Shown here: positions 9,330-18,306 of the stretch, in pieces
Numbering within the stretch: the first letter of the stretch is position 1
Layout of the letters: every line of letters starts with the position of its first letter
Source of the DNA: Chloroflexota bacterium
GTDB taxonomy: Bacteria; Chloroflexota; Anaerolineae; J036; Brachytrichaceae
Reading direction: 5' to 3'
Length of the DNA: 49,853 nucleotides
Assembly: GCA_021788625.1 (NCBI GenBank)
Contig: JAJYKL010000021.1
Location: forward strand, 1 to 49,853
Notes under the pieces: generated by a model
What the model was told of the DNA's origin: nothing
Seen by the model: the letters and a program-made list of their open reading frames with translations, nothing else
Database searches by the model: none
Position numbers and translations under genes: made by a program

Positions 9330-10076
9330 ATGTTTAAGCGACAGGCGGACTTGCGTCATGATCCGGTGCAGCGCATCGTCGCTCTGGGCGAGAGCACCAC
9401 CTGGGGCTACTCCGTCTCCAGCAAGGAGAAATGCTGGGTGAACCAGGTCGCCGGCATGCTCGAGGAGTTCCAGGGCTCTCGTGTAGAGCTCATCAACCAG
9501 GGCATCGGCAGTAATGTACTGACCCCGGAGTGTCCGGCCTACCCGTTTTCAGCCAAACCTTCTGCGCTTGAGCGTGTTGACCACGACGTCATCGCTTACC
9601 GGCCTGATTTGCTATTCCTCTCCTATGGGCTAAACGATTCGCGCGGTGGGACGCCGGCCAAAACATTTCGCAGGGCCTACCAGCAGTTGATAGATCGAAT
9701 TCGCGCTCAGATCGACCCCACGATCGTCATGCTGAATACCTTTTACATGCATGAGGAGTTCTATCACCAGTGTGAGCATTGGGAGGAAAGCGATTATGAC
9801 GTCACGGAGGTCTACAACCTGGTGATCAAGCAACTGGCTGAAGCGAATCACCTGATCCTGGCGGATGTATATGCGGCGGAAATAGGAGTGGATTGGATTA
9901 TTGACCAGGACCATTGCCATCCCAACGATCTGGGTCACCGCATTATTGCGAATCGCGTTTTCGAGGCGATCACCAGGAACTGCAGCTTTGTAGCGGCCCG
10001 CATGCCCCAGGAGACACTCATCGGGATCTTTTCGTCACAATACGGAAATGGACCGGATCGGCCGGCCGCTGCTTAA
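9330..10076 (+). CDS. SGNH/GDSL-type hydrolase (esterase)
   Basis: A 248-residue protein with the SGNH blocks in order: block I VALGEST with the nucleophile Ser22 (the usual GDS is GES here), block II INQGIGSN near 56-62, block III YGLND at 99-103 with Asn102, and block V DQDHCHPND with Asp194 and His197. Enzymes of this fold remove acyl or acetyl groups from sugars, polysaccharides and lipids. No signal peptide is present, so it acts in the cytoplasm. AAGGA at 9320-9324 sets the start. It is the last gene of a unit with the URO-D-like protein and the Gfo/Idh oxidoreductase, which fits deacetylation or de-esterification of an imported sugar derivative (inference). Confidence 0.85.
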   Translation: MFKRQADLRHDPVQRIVALGESTTWGYSVSSKEKCWVNQVAGMLEEFQGSRVELINQGIGSNVLTPECPAYPFSAKPSALERVDHDVIAYRPDLLFLSYGLNDSRGGTPAKTFRRAYQQLIDRIRAQIDPTIVMLNTFYMHEEFYHQCEHWEESDYDVTEVYNLVIKQLAEANHLILADVYAAEIGVDWIIDQDHCHPNDLGHRIIANRVFEAITRNCSFVAARMPQETLIGIFSSQYGNGPDRPAAA

Positions 10077-10196
10077 CTAACCACGCCGAGTAGGCTACTG
10101 CATTGCGTTTTGCCTTGCCGTACGATGCTTACGCCTGCTGCGGCGTGCATTCATTCCTCGCCTGGCGTGCGCGAGACGAACCATGCCGTCACCCAC

Positions 10197-10225
10197 TTGA
10201 CATTTCACCAATAACGTGCTAATTT
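10197..10225 (+). promoter_or_regulatory. Sigma-70-type promoter of the regulator at 10272
   Basis: TTGACA (10197-10202), 17-bp spacer, TAATTT (10220-10225). Expected start about 10232, giving a leader of about 40 nt that has no Shine-Dalgarno. Confidence 0.65.
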
Positions 10226-10239
10226 TTCAGTACGTTCGT

Positions 10240-10260
10240 AATATACAGTATGTTTATATT
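10240..10260. promoter_or_regulatory. Imperfect AT-rich palindrome, candidate operator
   Basis: AATATA at 10240-10245 is mirrored by TATATT at 10255-10260, between the start site predicted at 10232 and the ATG at 10272. Winged-helix repressors of the ArsR type often bind such AT-rich dyads downstream of their own promoter. Autoregulation is an inference. Confidence 0.35.
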
Positions 10261-10271
10261 ATTTAGCACAT

Positions 10272-10988
10272 ATGTCTGATCAACCGGAAAGCAACCAAAA
10301 CCAGCTCACGAAGCAAAAAAAGCTTCCGCCCGTGCTACCGGAAAGCGTTCCGGTCATAATGCCGAATTTGCCAGCTCGTTATGCCATCAATTCGTTACAG
10401 CAATTCAAAGCCATAAGCGATTCCACGCGCACCAGGATTCTAGGCATCATCCAGAACCAGCCCGCCACGGCGAAACAAATCGCTGACCGTCTCGGTGCGA
10501 CGCCTGGCGCCATCGGACACCATCTGAGCGTGCTGGAGGAAGCTGGGCTGGTGCAGATCATGGCGCGCCGTTTGGTGCGAGGCATCGTTGCCAATTATTT
10601 CACACGAACCGCGCGCATTTTCGAGTATAACTTTCCGCGCGAGGTGAGTGGCGAGGCAATACCACTGGACTTCATCACCAAACTACGCGCCGAATTCACC
10701 GAAGCGCTGCCCAACCTTGCGCAGGATGAAGGCAAAGGTGCGATGTCCCTCATGGGATTCCCGCACGCCCGCCTCAGCCAGGCGAAAGTGGAGGCCTATG
10801 CCAGGCGCTTGCAGGCCTTCGTCGACGATCTGCTGGCCGAGCCACCGGACCCCGACGGCGATGTGTATGGTTTCTTTTACTCGGTGTTCAAGGCACCTGC
10901 CTACATGCAGGGCAAAGCCGCCAAGTCGCCGCCCGTTGAGATGGAAGAGACGAATCACAGCCGCGAGATCCATGATTCGGGTGCCTGA
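10272..10988 (+). CDS. ArsR-type winged-helix transcriptional regulator
   Basis: A 238-residue protein. Residues of about 40-110 form a winged helix: FKAISDSTRTRILGII, then the recognition region QIADRLGATPGAIGHHLSVLEEAGLV, the standard ArsR pattern of two helices ending in LeeaGLV. The C-terminal 120 residues are not recognised and probably sense a ligand or dimerise. No cysteine metal site of ArsR/SmtB is seen. The gene has a good promoter (10197-10225) but no Shine-Dalgarno. The MFS exporter 62 nt downstream on the same strand is the likely target, an arrangement common for regulated efflux pumps. Regulator class is confident; ligand unknown. Confidence 0.85.
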   Translation: MSDQPESNQNQLTKQKKLPPVLPESVPVIMPNLPARYAINSLQQFKAISDSTRTRILGIIQNQPATAKQIADRLGATPGAIGHHLSVLEEAGLVQIMARRLVRGIVANYFTRTARIFEYNFPREVSGEAIPLDFITKLRAEFTEALPNLAQDEGKGAMSLMGFPHARLSQAKVEAYARRLQAFVDDLLAEPPDPDGDVYGFFYSVFKAPAYMQGKAAKSPPVEMEETNHSREIHDSGA

Positions 10989-11050
10989 CCGCGCTGGGGA
11001 TTAACGCCATCGGCTGTGTCGTGCCCCGTGACAGACCGGGAGTGGAAATC

Positions 11051-12475
11051 ATGAGCCAACACATTTCATATAAAGCGCCGCCCAATGGCTGGCGCACCTT
11101 CCTCATCGTATGGGTGTCGCAGTCGATCTCGGTAATTGGCAGCGCTTTAACCGGTTTCGCCATCACCATCTATCTCACCACGGTGCTATACCCTGATCCA
11201 TCGCAGAGGGCGCAACTGGCATGGTCGCTTTCGGCTTTGAACCTCTCATTCGCCATTCCGGTCGTGTTCGGTGCGCCGATTGCCGGTGCCTTTGTGGACC
11301 GCCACGACCGCAAGCGCACCATGGTGAGCATGGACTTTCTGAGCGGGTGCGTCAGCGCACTCACCATGGCCTTGATCGCCACACATCAGCTCACCCTCTT
11401 CTGGCTGGTTGCCATCGGCGTGCTCAGCTCCACGATTACCAGTTTTCACAGTGCGGCTTTCGATACGTCGTATGCCATGTTAGTGCCGGAGGAGCGCCTG
11501 CCGCGCGCCAACGGCATGATGCAGACCATCTGGTCCATCTCGGGCATCCTCGCGCCTAGCGTGGCAGCCACATTGATTGCCCTGCCGGTACTGGCACGCA
11601 GCGGGCAGTTGCCAGCCTTTGCGACCTTCCTGGCGGCCATTCCGGATGGCACTATCCTGGCGATTGGCATCGATGGGCTGACGTTTTACCTGGCCGCACT
11701 GGTGCCACTGTTCCTTTTTATCCCATCGCCGAAACGCACCGACCTGCAGAGCAGTGATGGCAAGACGAAGTCCCTGTGGGCGGACGTAAGGGAGGGTGGG
11801 CTCTACATCTGGCACCGCCGCTCGTTCCTGTGGTTACTGGGAACGTTCACGGTGGCCAACTTCGTAAGCGGCACCGAAATCCTGCAGCCTCTGATCGTCA
11901 AATTCCAGCTTGCACCGGACTGGAGCGCGCGCGGTTTCCAGTTTGAGACAGCCTATGCCCTGGTGACGACGGTGGCTAGTGTGGGTGGCGTGCTGGGTGG
12001 GCTGTTCATCAGCACATGGGGCGGCCTGAAGATGCATCGCATCTACGGCGTACTGGTTCCGATGATCGTCGAAGGGTTGGCGGTCGTGCTTTTCGGTGCC
12101 TCGCTCGGGTTATTTGTGGCGGCCGCTGCGGTAGGCATCGCCGGCGCCATGACGCCCTTAATGAACGCGCACTCACAGGCCATCTGGCAGATTCAGACGC
12201 CGCACGAACTGCAGGGCCGGGTGTTCTCGGTGCGCCGGTTAATCGCGCAATTCAGCTGGCCAGCCAGTAATTTCCTGATGGGCGCACTGGCCAGTCGTTT
12301 TGATCCTGGCCTGATCATTGTCGTATTAGGCATGGTCCTGGTGATCTGGTGTGTGGGATCGCTTTTCAACCCCTACCTGCGCCGTGTCGAAGACAGGCAA
12401 TGGATCGAGACGCAGGCAGCGCGCTATGCCATCCAACCGGCACATCTGCAGAAAGATGACGTGCTGGTAATATGA
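11051..12475 (+). CDS. MFS transporter, EntS/MFS_3-like exporter
   Basis: The ATG at 11051 with GGGAG at 11038-11042 gives 474 residues; an in-frame GTG at 11021 is possible but has no ribosome site. The protein starts WRTFLIVWVSQSISVIGSALTGFAI, the typical first helix of the MFS_3 (enterobactin exporter EntS) group. GAPIAGAFVDRHDRKRTM is the loop 2-3 signature. About twelve helices follow; a cytoplasmic loop of some 40 residues with charged sequence divides the halves. The last 40 residues are soluble. Cargo may be a siderophore, macrolide or other small molecule. It follows the ArsR-type regulator and probably shares its transcript. Confidence 0.85.
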   Translation: MSQHISYKAPPNGWRTFLIVWVSQSISVIGSALTGFAITIYLTTVLYPDPSQRAQLAWSLSALNLSFAIPVVFGAPIAGAFVDRHDRKRTMVSMDFLSGCVSALTMALIATHQLTLFWLVAIGVLSSTITSFHSAAFDTSYAMLVPEERLPRANGMMQTIWSISGILAPSVAATLIALPVLARSGQLPAFATFLAAIPDGTILAIGIDGLTFYLAALVPLFLFIPSPKRTDLQSSDGKTKSLWADVREGGLYIWHRRSFLWLLGTFTVANFVSGTEILQPLIVKFQLAPDWSARGFQFETAYALVTTVASVGGVLGGLFISTWGGLKMHRIYGVLVPMIVEGLAVVLFGASLGLFVAAAAVGIAGAMTPLMNAHSQAIWQIQTPHELQGRVFSVRRLIAQFSWPASNFLMGALASRFDPGLIIVVLGMVLVIWCVGSLFNPYLRRVEDRQWIETQAARYAIQPAHLQKDDVLVI

Positions 12476-12856
12476 AAATGCGTCCTGTGAGAAGCAGCTC
12501 TCAGCAGGTGGCATTTGATGGTCACGCACTTTTGCCGGGTGCTGTCACAGGACACCTTTGCAGGATTCACAGAGCTGCGCAAGGACGAACCAGTGGATGG
12601 CGCTGTACCTGCTGTCACGAGTCGCTGCTTCGTGATCCCAGCTCATCCATGGCGGTTCTCAGCCGGACCCCATCGGGTATACTGGTCTGCACAATGACGC
12701 ACCGGGCACAGGAAGCAGCACGCGCCCTGACGCCGTGAGAGTGCACTTGCTGAACTGCTCCTTTGTTGCCGTACCTTTACTGGCCTGGCTCGATGCGTTG
12801 CTGCAATGTCATAAAACTTATCGCTTGAACCAGGTTAACGCATGTAGGAGAGGTTG
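12476..12856. other. Gene-free stretch upstream of the M19-like peptidase
   Basis: This 381-nt stretch has only short, unconvincing frames. GTCCTGTGA (12482-12490) and TCACAGGAC (12545-12553) form a 9-bp inverted repeat with a 54-nt loop just after the MFS stop. No terminator T-run or clear promoter was found. The AGGAGAGG ribosome site of the next gene lies at 12846-12853. Confidence 0.5.
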
Positions 12857-15151
12857 ATGGGCATGACTGATCCGCAAACGATCACGAACCGCGTGCCGCT
12901 GGGCGGCGACTATTGGACGGCCGACACAGGTGTACCGCTGTGGGGCTTCGCCGATCTGCATGCGCACCTCATGGCCCACCTGGCCTTTGGCGGACACGCC
13001 TTCTGGGGCAAGGTCTATGATCCTGCCCATACAGGTGACGAAGCCATGGCCGCTGCCCTTCCTTCCTGCGCTCCCATCCACGGTGGGCTCTTCAACGTTA
13101 ATCCTGAGTTCGGTCATCCGGCCTCTGGTGGCTGGCCGGATTTTGACATCTGGCCACGTTTCACCACGCTGGTGCATCAGCAGACCTACGTCGATTGGCT
13201 CTTTCGCGCTTACCAGGGGGGATTGCGGCTCATTACATGCCTTGCCGTCAACAACGAACTGCTGGCTGCCAAGAGTGAGCCCGTCACCAGTTACGACGAT
13301 CGCAGCGCCATTCAGGCACAGGTGAGTGGCATGAAAGCATTCGCCGAGTATGTGGCTCACCTGAATAACGGGCGTGGCTGGCTGCAAGTCGCCTACACCC
13401 CCCAGGAAGCCCGACAGATTATCGCCGATGACCGCCTGGCCGTTATCCTGGGCGTTGAGGTGGACTCATTGGGCAACTGGCGCCGTCTGGAGGACCTGGA
13501 GCAGCTCAGTCAGGGCAACCTCGATCAGGCGCGCGAGCTGATTTCACAAGAACTGGATTGGCTCTATGGATTAGGAATTCGCCAGATCACCCCCGTGCAT
13601 CTCACCGACAATGCTTTCGGCGGTACGGCCATCTACATGCGCTTCCTGGAAATCTCCAACCGCTTCGTCACCGGTAGTGGTTACTCGGTGGAGGATGGCT
13701 GGGAGACAGGCGTGCGTTACCGTCTGGACCACGACGGCGCCGACGTGTGGGAAGACACTGAACGCGCGGTAGCGGGAGGTGGCAAACCGCTATCCGTCGG
13801 GCGAGGCATGAACCACCACACTCTGGTGGATCACGTGCCAGGTATCCAAAGCCTGGGGCAAGCGCTTCAGGCGCCCGAGGGATTGAGCAGTCATGCCAAT
13901 CAGCGAGGCTTGAGCCCCTACGGACATATCCTGTTGGAGGAAATGATGAAGCGCGGCATGCTGATCGACATCGACCACATGTCGCAAAAGGCGCTCGACG
14001 CCGCCCTGGAACTGGCTGAGTTGTCCCACTACCCGGTGCTTTCGTCACATGCCTGGTTTCGCGACCTGGCTTTCTCTGCCGACGTGGAGTTTGGTCCTGA
14101 CCAAACACATCACTACGGTACAAAGGACGTGCATAAAGTGGCGCATGAGGCCGGCAAGCGAGGCGACCAGGTGGAGCGCATTGCGAAGCTGGGCGGCGTG
14201 ATCGCACCTCTGTTGAATCAGGGCGACATGGCCGGACTGCGCCGAGCCATGCCGGAGTTGGTTGGCAAGGTGCCTCATCCATGTGCCGGCTCCAGCACCT
14301 CATGGGCGCAGGCTTATCTTTATGTGGCTGCCAAGACGGGTGGGCGTGGCGTGGCTATGGGCAGTGATGTGAATGGAGCGGCCGGTTTGCCAGGACCGCG
14401 TTTTGGCACATTGGCAGCCTACGGCGCGCACAACGACCCGCTCCGTGCTTCGCAACGTCGCGCCGAGATCGATGTCCAGACTAATGGCGTGCGCTACGTT
14501 ACGCCGCTGCGTGACTACCGCTGGTTTCGTTTTGAGCCGAGCGGCGCAGGGGGCTACGACGAGCAGGAGCGCGAGATCTGGCAGGCTGTTGCCATGTTCA
14601 AAGCAGGCTTTAATCCTGCAACCAAGCCGCACCCGCACGACGATTTGCCTCGCGAGGGCTTGCACGCGTTCCTGATGGCCCATGCCTGGTCCTGGGTGAA
14701 CGAGCGTGTGGATAACCTGGCCATGGGCCTGTGGGCGGCAGAAAAGCCCGAGTTGCCGCCGCACGAGTTGATCGACTGGCCGCGTGAGCGGCGTGCCGCC
14801 TACCTGGCGCGTACCAGTCAGCCGTTGCTGGGTACGGATGAGGACGAGGAGACGCAGGCTCTCATCCGCAAGGTGCAGGACATCTGGGCTCACTGGGACG
14901 CCATGCAGGGCGACAATCCACCACTCGTGCGCAACCTGGCCGGTCCGCGCCGCGACTTCGACATCAACATCGATGGCCTGGCGCATTATGGACTCCTGCC
15001 CGACTTCCTGCAGGACCTGCGCAACAGTGGACTTACACCTGCGGACCTGGCACCGCTCTTTCGTTCCGCCAATGATTACGTGATGATGTGGGAGACGTGT
15101 GCGCAACGGGCGACGGAAGTGTCGCCGACGATCCCGTCCACGCGTGAGTGA
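12857..15151 (+). CDS. Membrane dipeptidase-like (peptidase M19 superfamily) protein, long form
   Basis: The product has 764 residues, about twice a normal M19 dipeptidase. Metal-site features appear in M19 order: DLHAH (H35, H37), GVE with E201, IDHMS with H374, SSHAW with H398, and GSD with D504. Classical renal dipeptidase has H-x-D at the first site; here it is H-x-H, as in many other amidohydrolases. Large insertions separate the motifs, for example about 40-190 and 250-340. The C-terminal 200 residues are not recognised. No signal peptide or membrane segment is visible. The ATG at 12857 is 6 nt after AGGAG; ATG 12863 and TTG 12854 are alternatives. It could be a dipeptidase or an unrelated hydrolase. 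The aldolase gene follows 20 nt later but has its own -10 box. Confidence 0.75.
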   Translation: MGMTDPQTITNRVPLGGDYWTADTGVPLWGFADLHAHLMAHLAFGGHAFWGKVYDPAHTGDEAMAAALPSCAPIHGGLFNVNPEFGHPASGGWPDFDIWPRFTTLVHQQTYVDWLFRAYQGGLRLITCLAVNNELLAAKSEPVTSYDDRSAIQAQVSGMKAFAEYVAHLNNGRGWLQVAYTPQEARQIIADDRLAVILGVEVDSLGNWRRLEDLEQLSQGNLDQARELISQELDWLYGLGIRQITPVHLTDNAFGGTAIYMRFLEISNRFVTGSGYSVEDGWETGVRYRLDHDGADVWEDTERAVAGGGKPLSVGRGMNHHTLVDHVPGIQSLGQALQAPEGLSSHANQRGLSPYGHILLEEMMKRGMLIDIDHMSQKALDAALELAELSHYPVLSSHAWFRDLAFSADVEFGPDQTHHYGTKDVHKVAHEAGKRGDQVERIAKLGGVIAPLLNQGDMAGLRRAMPELVGKVPHPCAGSSTSWAQAYLYVAAKTGGRGVAMGSDVNGAAGLPGPRFGTLAAYGAHNDPLRASQRRAEIDVQTNGVRYVTPLRDYRWFRFEPSGAGGYDEQEREIWQAVAMFKAGFNPATKPHPHDDLPREGLHAFLMAHAWSWVNERVDNLAMGLWAAEKPELPPHELIDWPRERRAAYLARTSQPLLGTDEDEETQALIRKVQDIWAHWDAMQGDNPPLVRNLAGPRRDFDINIDGLAHYGLLPDFLQDLRNSGLTPADLAPLFRSANDYVMMWETCAQRATEVSPTIPSTRE

Positions 15152-15157
15152 TGCGTC

Positions 15158-15163
15158 TACAAT
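15158..15163 (+). promoter_or_regulatory. -10 box of the aldolase gene, predicted leaderless
   Basis: TACAAT ends 8 nt before the ATG at 15172, and the 8 nt between (agatcttc) contain no ribosome site. Expected start is at or within 1-2 nt of the ATG. No -35 is obvious. Readthrough from the upstream gene is also possible. Confidence 0.45.
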
Positions 15164-15171
15164 AGATCTTC

Positions 15172-15951
15172 ATGACGACACGCAGACTTCATCACATCCT
15201 GCAAGCCGATTGCCGTACATTGATCGTCGCCATGGATCATGCCGCGCTGGACGGACCCATGAAGGGTCTGGAGCAACCGGGCCGGACCATCGAAAAGATC
15301 ATCGCCGGCGGTGCTGACGCCGTACTCACGACCTATGGTGTGGCGCGCGCCTTTGCGAAGGAACTCGCCCCACTGGGGCTCATCTTGCGTGCCGACGGTG
15401 GCAGTACCGGCCTGAATCAAGGCCGCGGACCCAGCAGCATCCAGTTCACCGTCGAGTCGGCATTACGCGTGGGGGCGGATGCGCTGGCTGTGTGTGCCTA
15501 TCCTGGCGTGCCCAACGAAGAGGTGTCGCTGAACAACCTGGCGCACCTGGTGGAGGCGGCGCATGCATGGGGGATGCCCGTGCTGGCCGAGATGGTGCCG
15601 GGTGGTTTTGACAGCGGTCCTGAGTTTCGCACACTGCAGGCTATCGCCGCGGCGTCGCGCATCGGCGCTGAGCTGGGAGCGGACATGATCAAATGCCCCT
15701 ACGTTGAAGAGTTCGAGCAGGTCGTCGTGGGGACGTACGTGCCAGTGGTCATTCTGGGTGGAGCCCGCCAGGGTAGCGAAAAAGATATGTTGGTGAAGAT
15801 CAGGGGCGCCGTGGATGCGGGAGGGGCAGGTGTAGCCGTCGGGCGCAACATCTGGCAGACTGCCGACATGACCCGCATGACTGCTGCCGTGGCCGCCATC
15901 ATCCACCACGATGCAACGGTGGACGAGGCGCTGGCGCTCATGCCGGAGTGA
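15172..15951 (+). CDS. Class I aldolase of the DhnA/archaeal FBA (DeoC/LacD) family
   Basis: A 259-residue TIM barrel. The start contains [13 protein letters not shown], the usual first strand with the D-H-A/G motif. [13 protein letters not shown] and ADMIKCPY follow; the lysine of the latter is in the position of the Schiff-base lysine. VVILGGARQ and [14 protein letters not shown] form the phosphate-binding end. The family cleaves fructose 1,6-bisphosphate or related ketose phosphates, and includes LsrF- and AroA'-like enzymes, so the substrate is not certain. The gene is convergent with the GT39-like gene: the stop codons are only 5 nt apart. Confidence 0.85.
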   Translation: MTTRRLHHILQADCRTLIVAMDHAALDGPMKGLEQPGRTIEKIIAGGADAVLTTYGVARAFAKELAPLGLILRADGGSTGLNQGRGPSSIQFTVESALRVGADALAVCAYPGVPNEEVSLNNLAHLVEAAHAWGMPVLAEMVPGGFDSGPEFRTLQAIAAASRIGAELGADMIKCPYVEEFEQVVVGTYVPVVILGGARQGSEKDMLVKIRGAVDAGGAGVAVGRNIWQTADMTRMTAAVAAIIHHDATVDEALALMPE

Positions 15952-15956
15952 CACTT

Positions 15957-18242
15957 CTAGCGGACCTGTAGTTTCAGCAGCGTGATGGTATCGTCAGGCA
16001 ATGCCGCTCCGCCTGCGTTATAAGCCGGCACTCGCTGGACCGTCCGGGAGTCGTACATGCCAATCACCAGGCGATATGCGCCTGGCGCTGCAGCCGGGTC
16101 CACCCGAAAACTGTACTGGTCAGGGATGATCTCGCCAGCGCCCCATACATTGGTCGGGTACAAGCCGTTGCGGGGTGGAGAATCGATTTGCCCCAGCATC
16201 TTGTTGTCTGCCGAAAGCAGGTGCACGAAGGTGGTGAGCGCGGGCAGCCCGGCTGCGTTGGCGCGCCACACCAGCGTCAGCGTGACCGTCTCGCCGTGGC
16301 GTACGACCGGGGGCGCCTGAAAATCAACCAGTTCAATGTGATCGCCCAGGCGATAGAGCGCTTGTTTACCGGACCATTGTGCCGTTGCCGTGCTATCGAG
16401 CGCCACGGCTACCTGGCCTACTTTCGGGTCGCAGGTTCTGCCGTCTTTGCACACGGGCGTTAAGTCCTGTACCAGTGGGTTATTCCGATTAGCATCGTAC
16501 CAGGTGACCTTGAACGTCGCCAGTGTGGGAGCCGGAGCATCCAATCCGACGGGCAGGTAATAATCCTCGGCGAACGTATCGCCAGGTTTCCAGAATGAGG
16601 TGGGGAACACACTATGGCCTGGTGTATAGTTCAGCCCGTTTTGAAATGAACGTCCATCCAGACTGAAATTTTCCACACGCACAGCATAATCTTTTGCCAG
16701 GGGACGGAGCGAACGCCAATAGAGCCGGATGGTCGCGATATCGCCGCGCGAAATCTTGCCCTCTGGGATAGTGTAACCGAGCAACTGGATCGAGCCACCA
16801 TAGGTAATCGGATCGGCTACATGCATGCTGGCAGGGGCTGCTACTGGATCAAGCAGCACTGGCTTAGCATAATAGGGGAGGATCACCACCGATGGTGACA
16901 TAATGCCGACCAAAGCAATGCCAGCAAGTGTATAGGTTGTAGCGATGCGTGCGAACGGACGTGGCAGGCTTGTCAGGCCAACCGCCATCAGAATGATCAA
17001 AGCGCCCAGACCGGGCAGCAGGAATCGCCCATTCAGCAGACTGAGGTTACTGCTGGTCAGCGTTCGTACGCCTGGGGCGAGCGCCACGAATCCTAGCATC
17101 ATTACAAGCGACAGAGGGAGCCAACGAGTTTTCTTTCGCCTGATTGAAAACCATGCTGCACCTACACTGCCTACCCCGACACCAACGATGGCCAGGTCAT
17201 ACCATAAGGTTGGCATGCGTAGTAGACCCCATCCGAACGTGCCAAACAGTGTCTCAAACGTGATCCGCCAGACGTACCGGAAAAAGTTCGAGAAGAGGAA
17301 GCTGATCTTCTCTTGCAGTGACGCAGTCACAGGACCGGTTGTAGCTTCGCCAGCGGACACCAGATAAGAGGTATAGTTCGCAGTCATATTGAACTGGCGC
17401 AAGCTCCTGCCTTCTGAGAGGAAGCCGCCTGCGATCACCAGCACAACCAGGGGAACGACATAGAATAGCGCCACCTGTAACGCCACGCGCCACCATCCCG
17501 CACGCACCAGGCGTATGATCAGCAGTGCAACGGTGGCCGTGCCAAATAGTAACAGGGCGATGGCGGAGTCCTTTGTCATGATGGCACCTGCCACGCAAAA
17601 GGCCAGTGCAGCGCCATCCAGCCGGAGGCGCCAGGCAGACGCGCCAGCCAATGGACTGACCCACAGCCTCACCGTAAAGAGTAGAGTCAGTGAGCCGAAA
17701 AACGCCATGCCGATGTCGTTGGTGATTGTTCCGCCCAGGAACAAGGTAAGCGGCCACAAAGCATAGAGAGCTGCCGCCAACAGTGCGACATCGTACCGCC
17801 GTGGAAGGGCGGTGACGACGGTCAGGTACGTAATCGCAACACACAGGGTACTCAAAACCACAGACGTCATGCGACCTAAACGCAGGGCGAGTGCTGTGCC
17901 ATGATAGGGAAAGGCATCTATCCGTTCATCAGGCACCACATATACACCGCCACCCACAGCGAAGCGGGGTTGCGCGTTGTCCGATGTATCCACCAGGCTG
18001 ATGGGCAGGGCGACCAGGACATAGTAAAGCGGTGGCTGGTGAGACTCGTTGTAGGGTTCCAGAGTGGAACCAAGTGGAGGCAAGGCGTGATTCACGGCGA
18101 TGTACCGTGCGTAGGAGTAATGGCCTGTCTCATCATATGACTCCCACAGCGGCGTGGTCAGTGAATATACAATGCTCAGTGCAGCGTGCAGGAACAGAAG
18201 TACCGCGAAAGCTACAAAGCGGGGCGACAAGCGTTTCTTCAT
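15957..18242 (-). CDS. GT-C fold (GT39/DUF2142-like) membrane glycosyltransferase with two C-terminal beta-sandwich repeats
   Basis: A 761-residue protein. About ten membrane segments occupy residues 8-450, beginning with FVAFAVLLFLHAALSIVYSL. The first external loop has YDETGHYSYARYIA (36-49) with the acidic pair typical of PMT/ArnT-type enzymes that use polyprenyl-phosphate sugars. After 480 the protein is soluble and outside: two similar beta-sandwich units at about 483-582 and 636-732, both with the pattern LxW-R...FP/YPTxxW-x-GxxxxxxY. They are probably glycan-binding or acceptor-positioning modules. C598 and C604 could form a disulfide. The acceptor is unknown. The gene converges on the aldolase and is divergent from the alcohol dehydrogenase. 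Confidence 0.75.
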   Translation of the reverse strand: MKKRLSPRFVAFAVLLFLHAALSIVYSLTTPLWESYDETGHYSYARYIAVNHALPPLGSTLEPYNESHQPPLYYVLVALPISLVDTSDNAQPRFAVGGGVYVVPDERIDAFPYHGTALALRLGRMTSVVLSTLCVAITYLTVVTALPRRYDVALLAAALYALWPLTLFLGGTITNDIGMAFFGSLTLLFTVRLWVSPLAGASAWRLRLDGAALAFCVAGAIMTKDSAIALLLFGTATVALLIIRLVRAGWWRVALQVALFYVVPLVVLVIAGGFLSEGRSLRQFNMTANYTSYLVSAGEATTGPVTASLQEKISFLFSNFFRYVWRITFETLFGTFGWGLLRMPTLWYDLAIVGVGVGSVGAAWFSIRRKKTRWLPLSLVMMLGFVALAPGVRTLTSSNLSLLNGRFLLPGLGALIILMAVGLTSLPRPFARIATTYTLAGIALVGIMSPSVVILPYYAKPVLLDPVAAPASMHVADPITYGGSIQLLGYTIPEGKISRGDIATIRLYWRSLRPLAKDYAVRVENFSLDGRSFQNGLNYTPGHSVFPTSFWKPGDTFAEDYYLPVGLDAPAPTLATFKVTWYDANRNNPLVQDLTPVCKDGRTCDPKVGQVAVALDSTATAQWSGKQALYRLGDHIELVDFQAPPVVRHGETVTLTLVWRANAAGLPALTTFVHLLSADNKMLGQIDSPPRNGLYPTNVWGAGEIIPDQYSFRVDPAAAPGAYRLVIGMYDSRTVQRVPAYNAGGAALPDDTITLLKLQVR

Positions 18243-18306
18243 GGGACGGTTAACTGACAGGCTCCACTAAATGTGCTCGCCGAGGAATATTACTACAGGT
18301 CCCAAC

